A stretch of 64,000 nucleotides of DNA from Bacillota bacterium. Its GTDB lineage: Bacteria > Bacillota > DSM-12270 > Thermacetogeniales > Thermacetogeniaceae. The stretch spans positions 40,761-104,760 of the forward strand of contig JARYLU010000006.1 in NCBI GenBank assembly GCA_029907475.1, read 5' to 3'. A program made the translations under genes and the position numbers. Numbering within the stretch: position 1 is the stretch's first letter; every line of letters starts with the position of its first letter. The notes beneath the pieces are model-generated. The model was not told the DNA's origin. It saw only the letters and a program-made list of their open reading frames with translations, and did not search any database. Shown piece by piece: positions 1 through 10,552 of this stretch.

Positions 1-569
1 TTCGTGCGGAGGGTTTCGATAAAGCCATCGCGGGGACCGCGGATAAAGCATTCGGCTTCGGGCTCTGAAACCGCCCGGTCCTTCCAACCCTTCGTGTCAA
101 GCAGGAGGGCTTTCTCGCTCCCCTCGATAAAAAGGGTGAGGTTCCCCGCGAGCACCAGATCTAGAACATCTCCGAGATGATCCGCTTCTTTGACATCCGC
201 CGCGGTAACCAGGTGGTTCCGGATGAATTCAAAGGCGTTTCCCGGCAGGATCTTGCTCCGGTCCTCCCCCAGGGAGCGGAAAAAGAAGGGCTTGAGTACC
301 GCTTCGCTCACCGCTCCTTTATCCACAAGACCGTCGATGAAAATTAAGACCACCCTGATTTCCTGCCGGGTTCCCAAACAGAACTCCCGCGTCACGAGAT
401 CCGAGGCTTCACCGAAAAGCTCCTTGAACCGCCGCAGATTTGTCTCTAAATCGGGGGTCAGGGGTTGTGCCAAAACTTCCGGGGCGGGCTGGAGCCGGGC
501 GAGCTGTTCCTCCTGCCGGCGCATTTTGAGCACTCCGGGTTTTAAGGGTTTTTTGAGTTGCCGGAACAA
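1..569 (-). CDS. GerA-family spore germination protein, N-terminal part (runs off window)
   Basis: This is the first ~189 codons of a minus-strand gene that continues beyond base 1. The start is a TTG at 569-567, 7-8 nt after a strong AGGAGGTG. The ATG/GTG frames over the same DNA are shadows. The N-terminus (MFRQLKKPLKPG...) is followed by a stretch of the type RRFKELFGEASDLVTREF and then VVLIFIDGLVDKGAVSEAVLKP. This is the usual beginning of the cytoplasmic domain of GerAA/GerKA/SpoVAF-type proteins. In that family the protein forms, with GerAB and GerAC subunits, a nutrient receptor in the inner spore membrane; the membrane part is outside the window. The subfamily cannot be told from this fragment. 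Confidence 0.8.
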   Translation of the reverse strand, partial: MFRQLKKPLKPGVLKMRRQEEQLARLQPAPEVLAQPLTPDLETNLRRFKELFGEASDLVTREFCLGTRQEIRVVLIFIDGLVDKGAVSEAVLKPFFFRSLGEDRSKILPGNAFEFIRNHLVTAADVKEADHLGDVLDLVLAGNLTLFIEGSEKALLLDTKGWKDRAVSEPEAECFIRGPRDGFIETLRT

Positions 570-641
570 CCCTTTTCACCTCCTGCCTTTGCATTTAGCA
601 TGAGCAGGATTAGATAAATTTATGTTCCTGGTTCACCTCTT

Positions 642-872
642 TCAGCGGGGATAGATCAGCCTGCTCAAAGGGCCGAAGATGTATTCCACACCCCGCGTCG
701 GGTTCGGGACGGGGAGGCCCAGCGCCAGGGCAAGGGCAAGGGCGAGCCCGATCAAGAGGAAACCGCTAAAGGCGGTCAACTCCCGCCACATTTTCTGACG
801 GGTCAGTTTCGGTACTTCGTAGAGGGCGATCCCCGCTCCTGCCAGGAGAATCAACAAGACATGCCAGAACAC
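642..872 (-). CDS. small two-helix membrane protein of unknown function
   Basis: A 76-residue protein with a GTG start preceded by GGGAGG at about 9 nt. It has two hydrophobic segments, roughly residues 2-20 and 37-54, the second unusually rich in Ala-Leu repeats, separated by a basic loop (KLTRQKMWRE). It lies ~70 nt upstream of the GerA-like gene on the same strand, so it may be co-transcribed and relate to the spore membrane, but that is inference from position only. I do not recognise a named family. Confidence 0.5.
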   Translation of the reverse strand: MFWHVLLILLAGAGIALYEVPKLTRQKMWRELTAFSGFLLIGLALALALALGLPVPNPTRGVEYIFGPLSRLIYPR

Positions 873-1013
873 ATTGTAACCCTCCCCAATCTACATCCAA
901 GGGCTCAAGGGGCCAAAGCTCAACTGCCCTCCAGGAGAAGGACAGGTCAAGCAACATTTTCCCTTCTCACTATTTTTTAACCTGCTCCCCAATTTATACC
1001 CGGCCCCACACTG

Positions 1014-1046
1014 AATAAAAATAAAAAACCCCTCTCGCGAGGGGTT
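1014..1046 (-). terminator. rho-independent terminator of the purine operon
   Basis: Read on the minus strand, a 7-bp stem AACCCCT/AGGGGTT with a 6-nt loop is followed by a T-rich run (TTTTTTATTTTTATT). It lies 55 nt past the stop of the HD-domain gene, the last gene of the operon. Confidence 0.8.
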
Positions 1047-1100
1047 ACAATTTCAGCCTCCCCATGTCGCGGCACCAGGAGAGGGCCGGGTCAGAACTAT

Positions 1101-1760
1101 TTAAAGCAAGCGGGCGCCGTTGATGACCAGGCCAAAGCGGCATTTCAGGAAGTTGGCCGCCCGCCGGCAGAGAAGCATCTTGGTCAAAAAGATCTCAAAG
1201 TAGTCCATCACCGAACAGATGCCGGTGTCGATTTCCAGGTGCATCACGATTTCCCGCCGGTCCGGGTTCACTTCCAGGTACGACTTCTCCGCGGCGTAGT
1301 TGACCCGGTCCCTGGTGGTGAAGGAAGCAGCATCCTCTTTCCGGACGCGCGAGCGGTGGACATTGGATTTATCGGCAAGGATCACGGCAGCCGCGATGTT
1401 GCTCACCGTGTAACCGGAGCGTTCTTCGTGGTTTCCGATGGCAGCAACGACCGCAGCCACCTCCTCCGGAGGCATTTCCAGGCGGGTCAAAAAATGATAG
1501 GCAAGGAGCGCCCCCGTGCGCCCGTGCTCGTACCGGTTGACGACGTTTCCAATATCGTGCAGGTAGCCGGCAATCGCTGCCAGCTCGACCTCGCGCTTAG
1601 GGTAACCCAGCACGTCCAGAATGTGGTAACTCAAGCGCGCCACGTGCCGGGCGTGTTCTTGATCGTGCGTAATCGCTCCCATCGTGCCCAGGTACTCGTG
1701 GACCTTTTCCATTAAACTCTGGAGTTCCCGGCTGCCCTGAATATCCTCAAGCTTAAGCAT
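1101..1760 (-). CDS. HD-domain phosphohydrolase-like protein
   Basis: The start is set at ATG 1760, just after GAGAGGTGAAA, rather than the longer frame from 1799. The 219-residue product has the HD-superfamily pattern: His in HDQEHARHV near residues 32-40, the YLHDIGN metal-binding HD pair near 66-72, and later His and Asp positions (AIGNHEERSG, ILADKSNVHRSR). The family hydrolyses phosphate esters of nucleotides or signalling molecules, but the substrate cannot be read here. The gene overlaps the end of purD by 8 nt and closes the purine operon, so a role linked to nucleotides is possible but inferred. Confidence 0.7.
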   Translation of the reverse strand: MLKLEDIQGSRELQSLMEKVHEYLGTMGAITHDQEHARHVARLSYHILDVLGYPKREVELAAIAGYLHDIGNVVNRYEHGRTGALLAYHFLTRLEMPPEEVAAVVAAIGNHEERSGYTVSNIAAAVILADKSNVHRSRVRKEDAASFTTRDRVNYAAEKSYLEVNPDRREIVMHLEIDTGICSVMDYFEIFLTKMLLCRRAANFLKCRFGLVINGARLL

Positions 1761-3039
1761 TTTCACCTCTCCCTTCGCGCCGGAGGGCACGGTACGCAAT
1801 GTCCCGCCGGTAGTGCATCCCCTCGAAAGAGATTTTCCCTACTCCTTTGTAGGTCCGGGCAACCGCCTCTTTAATGGTCTTACCAAACCCGGTAACCCCA
1901 AGCACCCTTCCGCCGGAGGTGACGATCTCTCCGTCCTTCTTTACCGTCCCGGCGTGGAAAACAAGCAGATCAGAGGGGACTTCATCCAGGCCCGAAATGG
2001 TTTTTCCCTCGTCGTAAGCCCCGGGGTAACCCCCGGAGGCAAGCACCACGCAAACTGCGGCCCGTTCATCCCACTCCAGCTCCACTTCCTCAAGCCTTCC
2101 TTCCAGTACGGCAAGCATGACCTCGAGCAAATCGGAGCGGAGGCGCGGGATTACCACCTGGGCTTCCGGGTCACCGAAGCGGCAGTTAAACTCCAGAACG
2201 CAGGGACCCTTTTCGGTGATCATCAAACCGGCATAGAGCACCCCCTGGTACTCTCGCCCCTCCCGGGCGAGGCCCTGAATCAAAGGGTTCAAGATTTCGG
2301 AGCAGACCCGGGCGTGGATTTCTGGGGTGTAAACGGGAGGGGGAGAATAAGCCCCCATCCCTCCGGTATTGGGGCCCTCGTCGCCATCGAAAACGCGCTT
2401 GTGGTCCTGGGAGGCTACCATGGGGAGAACTGTTTTGCCGTCGGTAAAGGCTAAAACGCTGACCTCTTCTCCCTCCAGGCGCTCTTCAATCACAACCGCC
2501 TCCCCGGCCCTCCCAAAAACCTTTTCCTCCATGATGAGGCGAACGGCACTCTCAGCTTCGCCCCCATCGCGCGCCACAATAACTCCCTTTCCTGCTGCCA
2601 GGCCGTCCGCTTTAACCACACAGGGACCTTCCAGTTCACGCACCCAGGCAAGGGCTGCCGCGGCATCTGTAAAAATTTGAAAATCCGCCGTCGGAATTCT
2701 GTACTTCGCCATCACCTGCTTGGCAAAGACCTTGCTTCCTTCGATTACGGCCGCCCCGGCCCTGGGGCCGAAGACCTTCAGCCCGGCGGCTTCGAAGCGA
2801 TCCCTGATTCCCGCCACAAGGGGGGCTTCGGGGCCCACTACCGTCAGGTCGATTTTTTCCCGCCGGGCAAAGTTCACTAAACCCTCAATATCCTCTGCCT
2901 TGCAGGGGATACATTCGGCATCCCGGGCGATTCCGCCGTTGCCGGGAGCACAATAGATTTTCGCCACGCGGGGACTTTGCTTAAGCTTCCAGATCAGGGT
3001 ATGTTCACGCCCTCCCCCGCCAACAACCAGCAACTTCAT
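1753..3039 (-). CDS. purD: phosphoribosylamine-glycine ligase (GARS)
   Basis: Makes glycinamide ribonucleotide from phosphoribosylamine, glycine and ATP, the second step of purine synthesis, in the cytosol. The N-terminus MKLLVVGGGGREHTLIWKL is the family's nucleotide-binding start. ATP-grasp signatures follow (VVKADGLAAGKGV, MITEKGPCVLEFNCRFGDPEAQ). At ~428 residues it has normal length. I start at ATG 3039, which fits the family N-terminus and has GGAAG about 8 nt upstream; an in-frame ATG at 3054 would add five residues. It lies 99 nt after purH. Confidence 0.95.
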   Translation of the reverse strand: MKLLVVGGGGREHTLIWKLKQSPRVAKIYCAPGNGGIARDAECIPCKAEDIEGLVNFARREKIDLTVVGPEAPLVAGIRDRFEAAGLKVFGPRAGAAVIEGSKVFAKQVMAKYRIPTADFQIFTDAAAALAWVRELEGPCVVKADGLAAGKGVIVARDGGEAESAVRLIMEEKVFGRAGEAVVIEERLEGEEVSVLAFTDGKTVLPMVASQDHKRVFDGDEGPNTGGMGAYSPPPVYTPEIHARVCSEILNPLIQGLAREGREYQGVLYAGLMITEKGPCVLEFNCRFGDPEAQVVIPRLRSDLLEVMLAVLEGRLEEVELEWDERAAVCVVLASGGYPGAYDEGKTISGLDEVPSDLLVFHAGTVKKDGEIVTSGGRVLGVTGFGKTIKEAVARTYKGVGKISFEGMHYRRDIAYRALRREGRGENA

Positions 3040-3138
3040 CCCTTTATCTTCCATGTTCCCTCAATCCTTGTCATTTTTTCGCTTTCCCCTAAATGTACCC
3101 CCGCATTCCTGGAGAACTTCAAAGTGTTCCCGGTATTT

Positions 3139-4761
3139 TTAATGTTTAAAGTGGCGCCGGCCGGTAAAGACCATCGCCATTCCCGCCTCATCTGCGGCGG
3201 CAATCACATCGGAATCCCGGATGGAGCCCCCCGGCTGGATGATTGCCGTTATTCCTTCTTTTGCTGCAATTTTTACGGTATCGGGAAAAGGAAGGAAGCC
3301 ATCCGATGCCAGCGCGGCGCCCCTTGCCTTCGGCCCCGCTTTTTCAAGCGCTATGCAGGCGGCATCAACCCGGCTCACCTGCCCACCCCCAATCCCTACC
3401 GTTTCCCTCTCCCGGGCGACCACAATTCCGTTGGAAAACACGTGCTTAACAACGATCCACCCAAAAAAGAGGTCTTGCCACTCGTTTTGCGCCGGTTTCC
3501 GCTTTGTTACGACCCGGCTCTCCCGTACCAATTTTTCAAAATTATTTTCAGCCGCGTCGGGTTCCTGGATCAAAAAGCCCCCACTGACACGTTTGACATC
3601 CAGTCCCCTGCCGCGCTCGGTAAACTCGCCGGAACACAGAACCCGCAAGGCCGGCCTGGTTTTTAAAACAGTGAGGGCCTCTTCGCTGTACGCCGGGGCA
3701 ATCACGGCCTCGAAAAACGTCTCTGTCAGCACCAGTGCTGTTTCCCTGTTAACGGTCTGGTTTAAACCCACTACCCCTCCGTAGGCGGCAACAGGATCGG
3801 CATCCCGTGCCCTTCTCAAGGCATCCTCAAGGTTCGGCGCACAGGCTACTCCCGCCGGTGTATTGTGCTTGATGACAACTGCGGCGGGCACTTCAAACTC
3901 CGACACGATCCCGAGGGCAGCGTTGAGATCTAAAATGTTATTAAACGAAAGCTCTTTGCCGTGAAACTGGCGGGCGCCCGCAACCCCATACGGCCTTCCC
4001 GTGTCTTCCCGGTAAAAGCCCGCCTCCTGGTGGGGGTTTTCTCCGTAGCGCAGGTTACTCAGTTTGACCAGCGGAAGCATTACCCTGGCCGGGAATTTCT
4101 GGAGTTGCGGGTTTTGCGTAAGCTTGCAAGCTTCATCTTCCTCCAACTCGTTGATTCCATAGAGATAATTAGAAATTGCAGCATCATAACCCGCCGTATG
4201 CCAGAAAGCCTCCCGCGCCAGTTCCAGGCGGGTTGTAAGGCTGACCTCCCCTTTTTCGCGCAGTTCCTGGACTATTTGAGGATAACGGTTCGGATTTACG
4301 ACCACCGTAACCCTGGGAAAATTCTTTGCAGCAGCGCGGAGGAGGGTAGGACCTCCAATGTCAATTTGCTCCAGGGCCTGGCTCAGGGTAACCCCGGCCT
4401 GCGCCACGGTTTCCCGGAAAGGATAGAGGTTCACGACTACAAGCGCGATCGGTGGGATATCCAGTTGCTCCAGCTGTGCCCGGTCTTCCGGAAGGTCGCG
4501 GGCAAGGATTCCGGCGTGAATCTTGGGGTGGAGCGTTTTCACCCTTCCGTTTAAAATCTCCGGGAAGCCCGTCAGGTCTTCAACCCGCTCCACCTCGACT
4601 CCGGCCTGTGCCAGCGCCTTTGCTGTCCCACCGGTGGAAATCAAATGGTAGCCCAACTCCTTTAACTGCCGGGCAAAGGCTCCAATTCCCTCTTTATCGG
4701 AAACGCTGATCAGTGCCCTTTTGATCTTGTGCCGGGGCCCGCTAAATAACCTTTCACTCAA
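3139..4761 (-). CDS. purH: bifunctional AICAR transformylase / IMP cyclohydrolase
   Basis: Carries out the last two steps to IMP: formylation of AICAR with 10-formyl-THF and ring closure. The N-terminal cyclohydrolase (MGS-like) domain begins IKRALISVSDKEGIGAFARQL and contains LISTGGTAKAL and GRVKTLHPKIHAGIL. The C-terminal transformylase contains ELSFNNILDLNAAL, AAVVIKHNTPAGVA and the final IIQPGGSIRDSD...FTGRRHFKH. At 540 residues it is slightly longer than usual. It starts with TTG, ~9 nt after AGGAGG, and overlaps purN by 8 nt, suggesting coupled translation. Confidence 0.96.
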   Translation of the reverse strand: MSERLFSGPRHKIKRALISVSDKEGIGAFARQLKELGYHLISTGGTAKALAQAGVEVERVEDLTGFPEILNGRVKTLHPKIHAGILARDLPEDRAQLEQLDIPPIALVVVNLYPFRETVAQAGVTLSQALEQIDIGGPTLLRAAAKNFPRVTVVVNPNRYPQIVQELREKGEVSLTTRLELAREAFWHTAGYDAAISNYLYGINELEEDEACKLTQNPQLQKFPARVMLPLVKLSNLRYGENPHQEAGFYREDTGRPYGVAGARQFHGKELSFNNILDLNAALGIVSEFEVPAAVVIKHNTPAGVACAPNLEDALRRARDADPVAAYGGVVGLNQTVNRETALVLTETFFEAVIAPAYSEEALTVLKTRPALRVLCSGEFTERGRGLDVKRVSGGFLIQEPDAAENNFEKLVRESRVVTKRKPAQNEWQDLFFGWIVVKHVFSNGIVVARERETVGIGGGQVSRVDAACIALEKAGPKARGAALASDGFLPFPDTVKIAAKEGITAIIQPGGSIRDSDVIAAADEAGMAMVFTGRRHFKH

Positions 4762-5452
4762 AGGGAAGCGCCTCCTTTCGCCAATCTTTTATTTCTTCCC
4801 ACTCCTCCACGCAGTCCCTGGGACGCCGGGGGGTACGCCCATCCCGGTTAATGAAGACCCGCCGCCCCGCGATCCGAAGCCTGCCCTCGGCAAGGAGCTG
4901 GAGGGCGGCCGGGTAGGTCAGGTGCTCCTTCGCCAGGATGCGCGCCGCCAGTGTTTCCGGCGTATCGTCCTGGTAAACGGGCACCACTGCCTGGAGGATG
5001 ATGGGTCCGGTATCTACTCCCGCATCTACAAAATGCACCGTACATCCGCTGAAGCGAACCCCGTGCACTAAAGCCTGACGCTGGGCGTTCAGGCCTGGAA
5101 AGGCAGGTAAAAGGGCGGGGTGAATGTTGACGACGCGCCCGGGAAAAGCATTCAGGAAAACCGGAGTCAGAACCCGCATAAACCCGGCAAGGGCAACAGT
5201 ATCTGCCTGGAAGCACCGGACCTCCCGGGCAAGAGCCGCATCGTAATTCTCCCGGCTGGAAAACCGGCCGGGATCCACAAAAACCGTTGGAATCCCCTTT
5301 TCCCGCGCCCACCGGAAGGCCGGGGGGTCCGCGCGGTCGCTGAGAACCGCAACAACTTCAGCAGTTAAGGCACCGCTTTCGATTGCATCCAAAATCGCCT
5401 GCAGGTTTGTCCCCCGCCCGGAGACCAGCACGGCAAGCCGGAGTGCGTCCAT
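4754..5452 (-). CDS. purN: phosphoribosylglycinamide formyltransferase
   Basis: The folate-dependent GAR transformylase. The start RLAVLVSGRGTNLQAILDAI is the family N-terminus. The catalytic region has VVNIHPALLPAFPGLNAQRQAL with the Asn/His pair, then the Asp of VDAGVDTGPIILQA. At 232 residues it is longer than most (~200), with an extra charged tail (RTPRRPRDCVEEWEEIKDW). It overlaps purH by 8 nt; purM lies 177 nt upstream. Confidence 0.95.
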   Translation of the reverse strand: MDALRLAVLVSGRGTNLQAILDAIESGALTAEVVAVLSDRADPPAFRWAREKGIPTVFVDPGRFSSRENYDAALAREVRCFQADTVALAGFMRVLTPVFLNAFPGRVVNIHPALLPAFPGLNAQRQALVHGVRFSGCTVHFVDAGVDTGPIILQAVVPVYQDDTPETLAARILAKEHLTYPAALQLLAEGRLRIAGRRVFINRDGRTPRRPRDCVEEWEEIKDWRKEALPFE

Positions 5453-5629
5453 TTTCCCTCATTCCTTTTCGCAGATTTCCTTATCATAAGCCCTTCCTCC
5501 CGGCTCCTCTGTTCGCTCCAGAATAAAGACGGTGGAACTGGCCATCTGGACGGCCGGATACCGTGAGCTCGCGAGTTCGGGCCGCGCGGACCCGGACCTG
5601 TCCCTAGCTTGACGGCCGGGTTAGGAACA

Positions 5630-6685
5630 TCAAATCAGGGTAACACCGGAACCCGGCTGGACCTCCCCGAGAAAGAATACTGTTTCTCCCATCTCCTGGA
5701 GGGCGCGCTTTACCGCCCCGGCCTCGCTTGCCCGGGTAAATAAAACAAATCCGATCCCCATGTTGAAAACCCGGTACATTTCCCCGGAGGGAACCTTTCC
5801 CCTCGCCTGAATGAGTTCAAAAACAGGGGGAACCCGCCAGCTTTCCCGCCGGATTACAACACCCAATCCGCCGGGAAGCACCCGGGGGATGTTTTCAAGC
5901 AATCCCCCTCCTGTAATGTGGGCGGTACCTTTTACAACTCCCGGCCCGAAGGTTTCTTTCAACCCGAGCACTGTTTTTGCGTAGATCCGGGTGGGAAGCA
6001 AAAGCTCCTCTCCGACGGTGCGCCCCAGTTCGGGAAGAAAAGTGTCAACCTGATAGCCGCTCTCTTCAAAAAGGACGCGGCGTGCCAGGGAATAACCGTT
6101 GCTGTGAAGTCCTGTTGAGGCGATGCCCAGGACGGCGTCTCCTGCCAGAATATTTCCACCATCCCAGATCTGGTCCCGCTCGACGACGCCAACCGCAAAT
6201 CCGGCCAGATCGTATTCCCCTGCCCGGTAAAAGCCGGGCATCTCCGCGGTTTCACCCCCGATTAAAGCGCAGCCCGCCTCCCGGCAGCCGGCTGCAATCC
6301 CCGCCACTACCTCGGCCACCTGTTCGGGAACAAGTTTGCTGCATGCCAGGTAATCCAAAAAGAAGAGGGGTTCGGCGCCGCAGACGAGAATATCATTCAC
6401 GCACATCGCCACCAGGTCGATTCCGACCGTATCGTGCTTCCCCATCATCTGGGCAACCCGGAGTTTCGTTCCCACTCCGTCGGTACCAGATACCAGGACC
6501 GGCTCGCGGTAGCGCCCCGGATCCAGCGCAAAAAGCCCGGCAAACCCTCCGATTCCTCCCAGCACCCCGGGCCGCCGGGTTGTTGCGGCATGTTTTTTAA
6601 TCAGTTCCACGGCCCGGTTTCCGGCATCAATGTCCACGCCTGCAACCTGATAAAAAGATTTTTTCACCAGATCTTTTTCTTTCAT
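5630..6685 (-). CDS. purM: phosphoribosylformylglycinamidine cyclo-ligase (AIR synthetase)
   Basis: Closes the imidazole ring, giving AIR, with ATP. Family landmarks are [19 protein letters not shown] at the start, [33 protein letters not shown] and [11 protein letters not shown]. The length of 351 residues is typical. It is followed by 177 nt without a gene before purN, containing GC-rich inverted segments but no clear terminator. Confidence 0.96.
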   Translation of the reverse strand: MKEKDLVKKSFYQVAGVDIDAGNRAVELIKKHAATTRRPGVLGGIGGFAGLFALDPGRYREPVLVSGTDGVGTKLRVAQMMGKHDTVGIDLVAMCVNDILVCGAEPLFFLDYLACSKLVPEQVAEVVAGIAAGCREAGCALIGGETAEMPGFYRAGEYDLAGFAVGVVERDQIWDGGNILAGDAVLGIASTGLHSNGYSLARRVLFEESGYQVDTFLPELGRTVGEELLLPTRIYAKTVLGLKETFGPGVVKGTAHITGGGLLENIPRVLPGGLGVVIRRESWRVPPVFELIQARGKVPSGEMYRVFNMGIGFVLFTRASEAGAVKRALQEMGETVFFLGEVQPGSGVTLI

Positions 6686-6947
6686 TAAAGTATCTCACCC
6701 TGGTAATCTCATGTAATCCAACGCTGTCTTTTTTTACCCATTTATTTTAGCGGTACTCGGGGCTATCCCCGGTCATTTCCGGCAAGCCCTTCGGGCGGAG
6801 AACGGGGAATTCGGGGGAATTCGGGGGACACCATACTAAATTTCTCTCGACTTCCTGTCTCGATTCGGCTGCCGTTAGCTGCTCCTCGTCAAGGGCGAGA
6901 TAACAACCTCCGTAAGGTCGCTGCGCCTGCAAGATCAACCCCTGTTT
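6686..6947. other. purM-purF spacer with REP-like remnant
   Basis: This 262-nt gap holds a partly duplicated 10-mer (AATTCGGGGG, 6817-6838) running into GGGGGACACCATACTAAATT. Such GAATTC...GGGGACACCATAC tracts resemble the short palindromic repeats mobilised by IS200-like (RAYT) transposases, but no transposase is present. A 63-codon open frame over it has no ribosome site and no recognisable protein. Confidence 0.35.
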
Positions 6948-8378
6948 TCACTCTGCTGGTGGTGCCATGGGATAGCACCCGTTGAAACAGGCAACACAGA
7001 AATCCCGGGAGGCCAGGGGTGCCATCGCCGCGAAAAGCCCTTCGAGACTCAGGTAGTTAAGGCTATCAGCCCCGATGAACTCCCGGATCTCGCTCAGCCC
7101 ATGCTGGGCGGCGATCAGTTCCCCCCGCCGGGAAGTATCGATCCCGTAATAGCACGGATAAAGGATAGGGGGTGAGCTCACCAGCATGTGGACCTCCCGT
7201 GCTCCCGCCTCCCGGATCATCTGGACGATTTTGCTGGAGGTCGTTCCCCGAACAATGGAGTCATCGATCATGATCACCCTTTTGCCGTCCAGCACCTCCC
7301 GCACGGGGTTGAGCTTCAACCTCACCCCCAGGTCGCGCATCTCCTGGGTGGGCCGGATGAAAGTGCGCCCCACATAACGGTTTTTGATCAGCCCCTCACA
7401 GAAGGGGATCTGTGTCGCAGCAGCATAAGCCAGGGCAGAACTGGTTGCGGAATCCGGGACGGGAACCACCAGGTCCGCCTCGATCCGGTATTCCCGGGCC
7501 AGCTCCCGGCCCAGGGCGTGACGGGCTTGATTCACGCCAAGGCCGTCAATCACGCTATCCGGCCGGGCAAAGTAGACAAATTCAAAAATACACAGGGCAC
7601 GCCGGGTGAGGTTAAGGGCGCGCAGGCTTGTAACGCCATTTCCATCGATGAGCACCACCTCCCCCGGCTCAAGGTCTCTGACAAACTGTGCCCCAACCGT
7701 GTCCAAAGCGCACGACTCGGATGCCAGGACATACCCCTGATCCAACCGGCCCAGGCAGAGGGGGCGCACTCCGTAGGGATCGCGAATTCCGTACAACTGG
7801 CTTTCAGTCATCACCACGAGAGAGTAAGCCCCTTCAATTTCCCCCATGGTTTTTAAGATTCCCTCGGCTAAACTATGATTACAGGTGCGGGCCAGGATAC
7901 TTACAATCAGTTCACTGTCGGTGGTCGACTGGAAAACCGCCCCCGCTTCGGCCAGTTTCTTGCGGAGCACGGCGTAATTGGTTAAATTCCCGTTGTGACC
8001 CAGGGCGAGCATCCCCTGCTGGTAGTGGAAGACGAGAGGCTGAGCATTTTCAACGGTGCTCTCTCCCGTTGTGGAGTACCGGACATGGCCGATGGCCAGG
8101 GGTCCATGCATCCTGCCAAGCAGGTCTTCGGTAAAAACCTCGCCAACCAGACCCATGCCCCGGTGGCAGTTGATCCTTCTGCCGTCGCTTACAGCAATGC
8201 CTGCGCTTTCCTGACCCCGGTGCTGGAGGGAATACAGGCCAAAATAAGTAAGACGCGCTACATCAAGCCCCGGGGCGTAGATGCCAAAAATACCGCACGC
8301 CTCACGGGGTTTGTCATCTTCAAGCATCTGGTTACAATCCCTGACTACTCCATCATCCTGGAAATGCTCCCCCGCCAT
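6948..8378 (-). CDS. purF: amidophosphoribosyltransferase
   Basis: Catalyses the first committed step, PRPP plus glutamine to phosphoribosylamine. An N-terminal glutaminase starts at the catalytic Cys of [11 protein letters not shown] (residue ~28), so a propeptide of ~27 residues must be removed. The PRPP loop is [18 protein letters not shown]. The C-terminal cysteines ([12 protein letters not shown]) fit the [4Fe-4S] Bacillus-type enzyme, an oxygen-labile form. The chosen ATG has GGAG at 5 nt and AAGGAG slightly further upstream. It overlaps purL by 34 nt. Confidence 0.96.
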   Translation of the reverse strand: MAGEHFQDDGVVRDCNQMLEDDKPREACGIFGIYAPGLDVARLTYFGLYSLQHRGQESAGIAVSDGRRINCHRGMGLVGEVFTEDLLGRMHGPLAIGHVRYSTTGESTVENAQPLVFHYQQGMLALGHNGNLTNYAVLRKKLAEAGAVFQSTTDSELIVSILARTCNHSLAEGILKTMGEIEGAYSLVVMTESQLYGIRDPYGVRPLCLGRLDQGYVLASESCALDTVGAQFVRDLEPGEVVLIDGNGVTSLRALNLTRRALCIFEFVYFARPDSVIDGLGVNQARHALGRELAREYRIEADLVVPVPDSATSSALAYAAATQIPFCEGLIKNRYVGRTFIRPTQEMRDLGVRLKLNPVREVLDGKRVIMIDDSIVRGTTSSKIVQMIREAGAREVHMLVSSPPILYPCYYGIDTSRRGELIAAQHGLSEIREFIGADSLNYLSLEGLFAAMAPLASRDFCVACFNGCYPMAPPAE

Positions 8379-10552
8379 CTTTTCTCCATCTCCTTAACTG
8401 CCAGATTAACCAGAACCCGCTTCGTTGCAGCATCTTGAATGATGAGGCAGTTGCCCCCCACTTTCCCCAGCACCCTGCAAGGAACACCTGCTTTCTGAGC
8501 CAGTTCTTCAACCTGGGAGAGATGGCGCGGGGTGCATGTAACAATCACGCGAGACTGGGCCTCCCCGAAAAGAAGGGCATCCTCCCGCCCCTCCAGGGGA
8601 ATTTCCACCCGCGCCCCGGCTTCCCCCGCAATGCAGCACTCCGCAAGAGCAACGGCAAGGCCGCCTTCGGCGCAGTCGTGAGCAGATTTTACCAGCCCCC
8701 GGCCAATCAGTTCGCGGCAGCAGCCCTGAAGCGCCTTCTCCCGGAAAAGGTCGATTTCCGGCACAGGCCCAACCTCCCGCTCGTGAATTACGGCAAGGTA
8801 CTCGCTTACCCCGAGGTGGGGCGCAAGCTCCCCGAGCAGAACGATTTCATCTCCGGGGTCCCGAAAGGCGGTGGTACAGTGTTTTTCCGCATCGGGCAGA
8901 AGACCGACCATCCCTACCACAGGGGTGGGGTAAACGGCTTCCCCTTCGGTTTCGTTGTAAAAACTGACGTTCCCGCTCACCACCGGGATCTCCAGTAAGC
9001 GGCAGGCTTCACTCATCCCCTTGACGGCTTCCTGGAACTGCCAGAAAATCTCCGGTTTCTCGGGATTCCCGAAGTTCAAGCAGTCCGTAACCCCCAGGGG
9101 CTCCGCCCCGGTGCAGGATAAATTCCGGGCCGCCTCCGCAACAGCGATCATTCCCCCCCGGCAGGGGTCGAGGTAGCAGTAGCGGGAGTTCCCGTCGGTG
9201 GTTAAAGCAATCCCCTTTTTCGTCCCTTTGATCCGGAGCACTACGGCATCCGCTCCCGGCCTCACGACGGTGTTGAGCATCACCATATGGTCGTACTGGC
9301 GGTAAACCCACTCCTTGCTGGCAAGAGTCGGGCTCTCCAGAAGACAGGTCAGGACCCAGTTGAAATTCCCAGGTACCGGAAGGGTCTCCACCGGCCAGTC
9401 GCGGCGGGCTTGATAATATTCAGGAGCGCGAGGTATCCGGTGGTAAACCGGGGCCTCCTCCGTGAGGGCGCGCACCGGGACCTCGGCAACGATATCATCC
9501 CCATCCCGGACCCGGAAGATCCCGTCACCCGTGACCCGCCCGATCACAACCGCATCGAGGCCCCACCTTCGAAAAATCTCCCGGACCAATTCCTCTTTCC
9601 CCCGTTCCGGGATCAGAAGCATCCGCTCCTGGGACTCCGAAAGCATCACCTCGTAGGGGGTCATCCCCTTCTCCCGCCGGGGGACCAGGGAAACGTCGAT
9701 CTCGATCCCGGTTCCGGCCCGCCCCGCCGTCTCGGCGCAGGAGCTCGTTAACCCCGCAGCCCCCAGGTCCTGAATCCCCACCAGGCAACCCGCCCGGATC
9801 ACCTCAAGGCAGGCCTCGATGAGCAGTTTTTCCATAAAGGGGTCCCCCACCTGAACCGCCGGCCGCCGCTGTTCGCTCTCCTCGCTCAGTTCTCCAGAAG
9901 CGAAGGTTGCCCCGTGGATCCCGTCCCGGCCGGTCTTTGCTCCTACCAGCATGACCGGGTTTCCAATCCCTGCGGCCCTTCCCTTCATAATCTGGTCGTG
10001 CTCTACCAGGCCGGCGCACATGGCATTGACCAGCGGATTCCCGGTATAACAGGGGTGAAAATAAACCTCCCCGCCGACGGTCGGGATTCCCAAGCAGTTC
10101 CCGTAACCGGCGATCCCGGCCACGACCCCTCCGAACAAGTAGCGCACCCTGGGGTTGTCCAGATTTCCGAAGCGCAGGGAATTCAGGAGGGCAATCGGGC
10201 GTGCCCCCATGGCAAAGATATCCCGGACGATCCCTCCTACCCCGGTGGCAGCCCCTTGATAGGGTTCAATCGCCGAAGGGTGGTTGTGGCTCTCGATTTT
10301 AAAGACCACCGCCTGGCCGTCGCCGATGTCTACAATCCCGGCATTCTCCCCGGGCCCCTGCAAAACGCGCGGTCCTGTTGTGGGAAAAAGCTTGAGCACA
10401 GGCCGGGAATTCTTGTAGGCACAGTGCTCGGACCAGAGAACGGCGAACATACCCGTTTCCAGATGGTTAGGCTCCCGCCCCAGCAGTTGGCAGATCCGGT
10501 CGTACTCTTCCCGCGTCAAACCCATTTCCGCCCAGGCCGGCCCTTTAGCCAC
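8345..10552 (-). CDS. purL: phosphoribosylformylglycinamidine synthase subunit II
   Basis: The ATP-dependent synthetase half of the three-part FGAM synthase, paired with PurQ (glutaminase) and PurS. At 735 residues it is the small Gram-positive/archaeal PurL form, not the 1300-residue fused form. Landmarks are [48 protein letters not shown] and [16 protein letters not shown]. It overlaps purQ by 8 nt and purF by 34 nt. Confidence 0.96.
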   Translation of the reverse strand: MAKGPAWAEMGLTREEYDRICQLLGREPNHLETGMFAVLWSEHCAYKNSRPVLKLFPTTGPRVLQGPGENAGIVDIGDGQAVVFKIESHNHPSAIEPYQGAATGVGGIVRDIFAMGARPIALLNSLRFGNLDNPRVRYLFGGVVAGIAGYGNCLGIPTVGGEVYFHPCYTGNPLVNAMCAGLVEHDQIMKGRAAGIGNPVMLVGAKTGRDGIHGATFASGELSEESEQRRPAVQVGDPFMEKLLIEACLEVIRAGCLVGIQDLGAAGLTSSCAETAGRAGTGIEIDVSLVPRREKGMTPYEVMLSESQERMLLIPERGKEELVREIFRRWGLDAVVIGRVTGDGIFRVRDGDDIVAEVPVRALTEEAPVYHRIPRAPEYYQARRDWPVETLPVPGNFNWVLTCLLESPTLASKEWVYRQYDHMVMLNTVVRPGADAVVLRIKGTKKGIALTTDGNSRYCYLDPCRGGMIAVAEAARNLSCTGAEPLGVTDCLNFGNPEKPEIFWQFQEAVKGMSEACRLLEIPVVSGNVSFYNETEGEAVYPTPVVGMVGLLPDAEKHCTTAFRDPGDEIVLLGELAPHLGVSEYLAVIHEREVGPVPEIDLFREKALQGCCRELIGRGLVKSAHDCAEGGLAVALAECCIAGEAGARVEIPLEGREDALLFGEAQSRVIVTCTPRHLSQVEELAQKAGVPCRVLGKVGGNCLIIQDAATKRVLVNLAVKEMEKRWRGSISRMME

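Noticed and set aside
190..603. 137-residue plus-strand frame at the left end
   Set aside because: It is antisense to the GerA-like gene, which has a clear family match and ribosome site.
6747..6938. 63-residue frame between purM and purF
   Set aside because: No ribosome site; it covers the tandem REP-like motif and reads as translated repeat.
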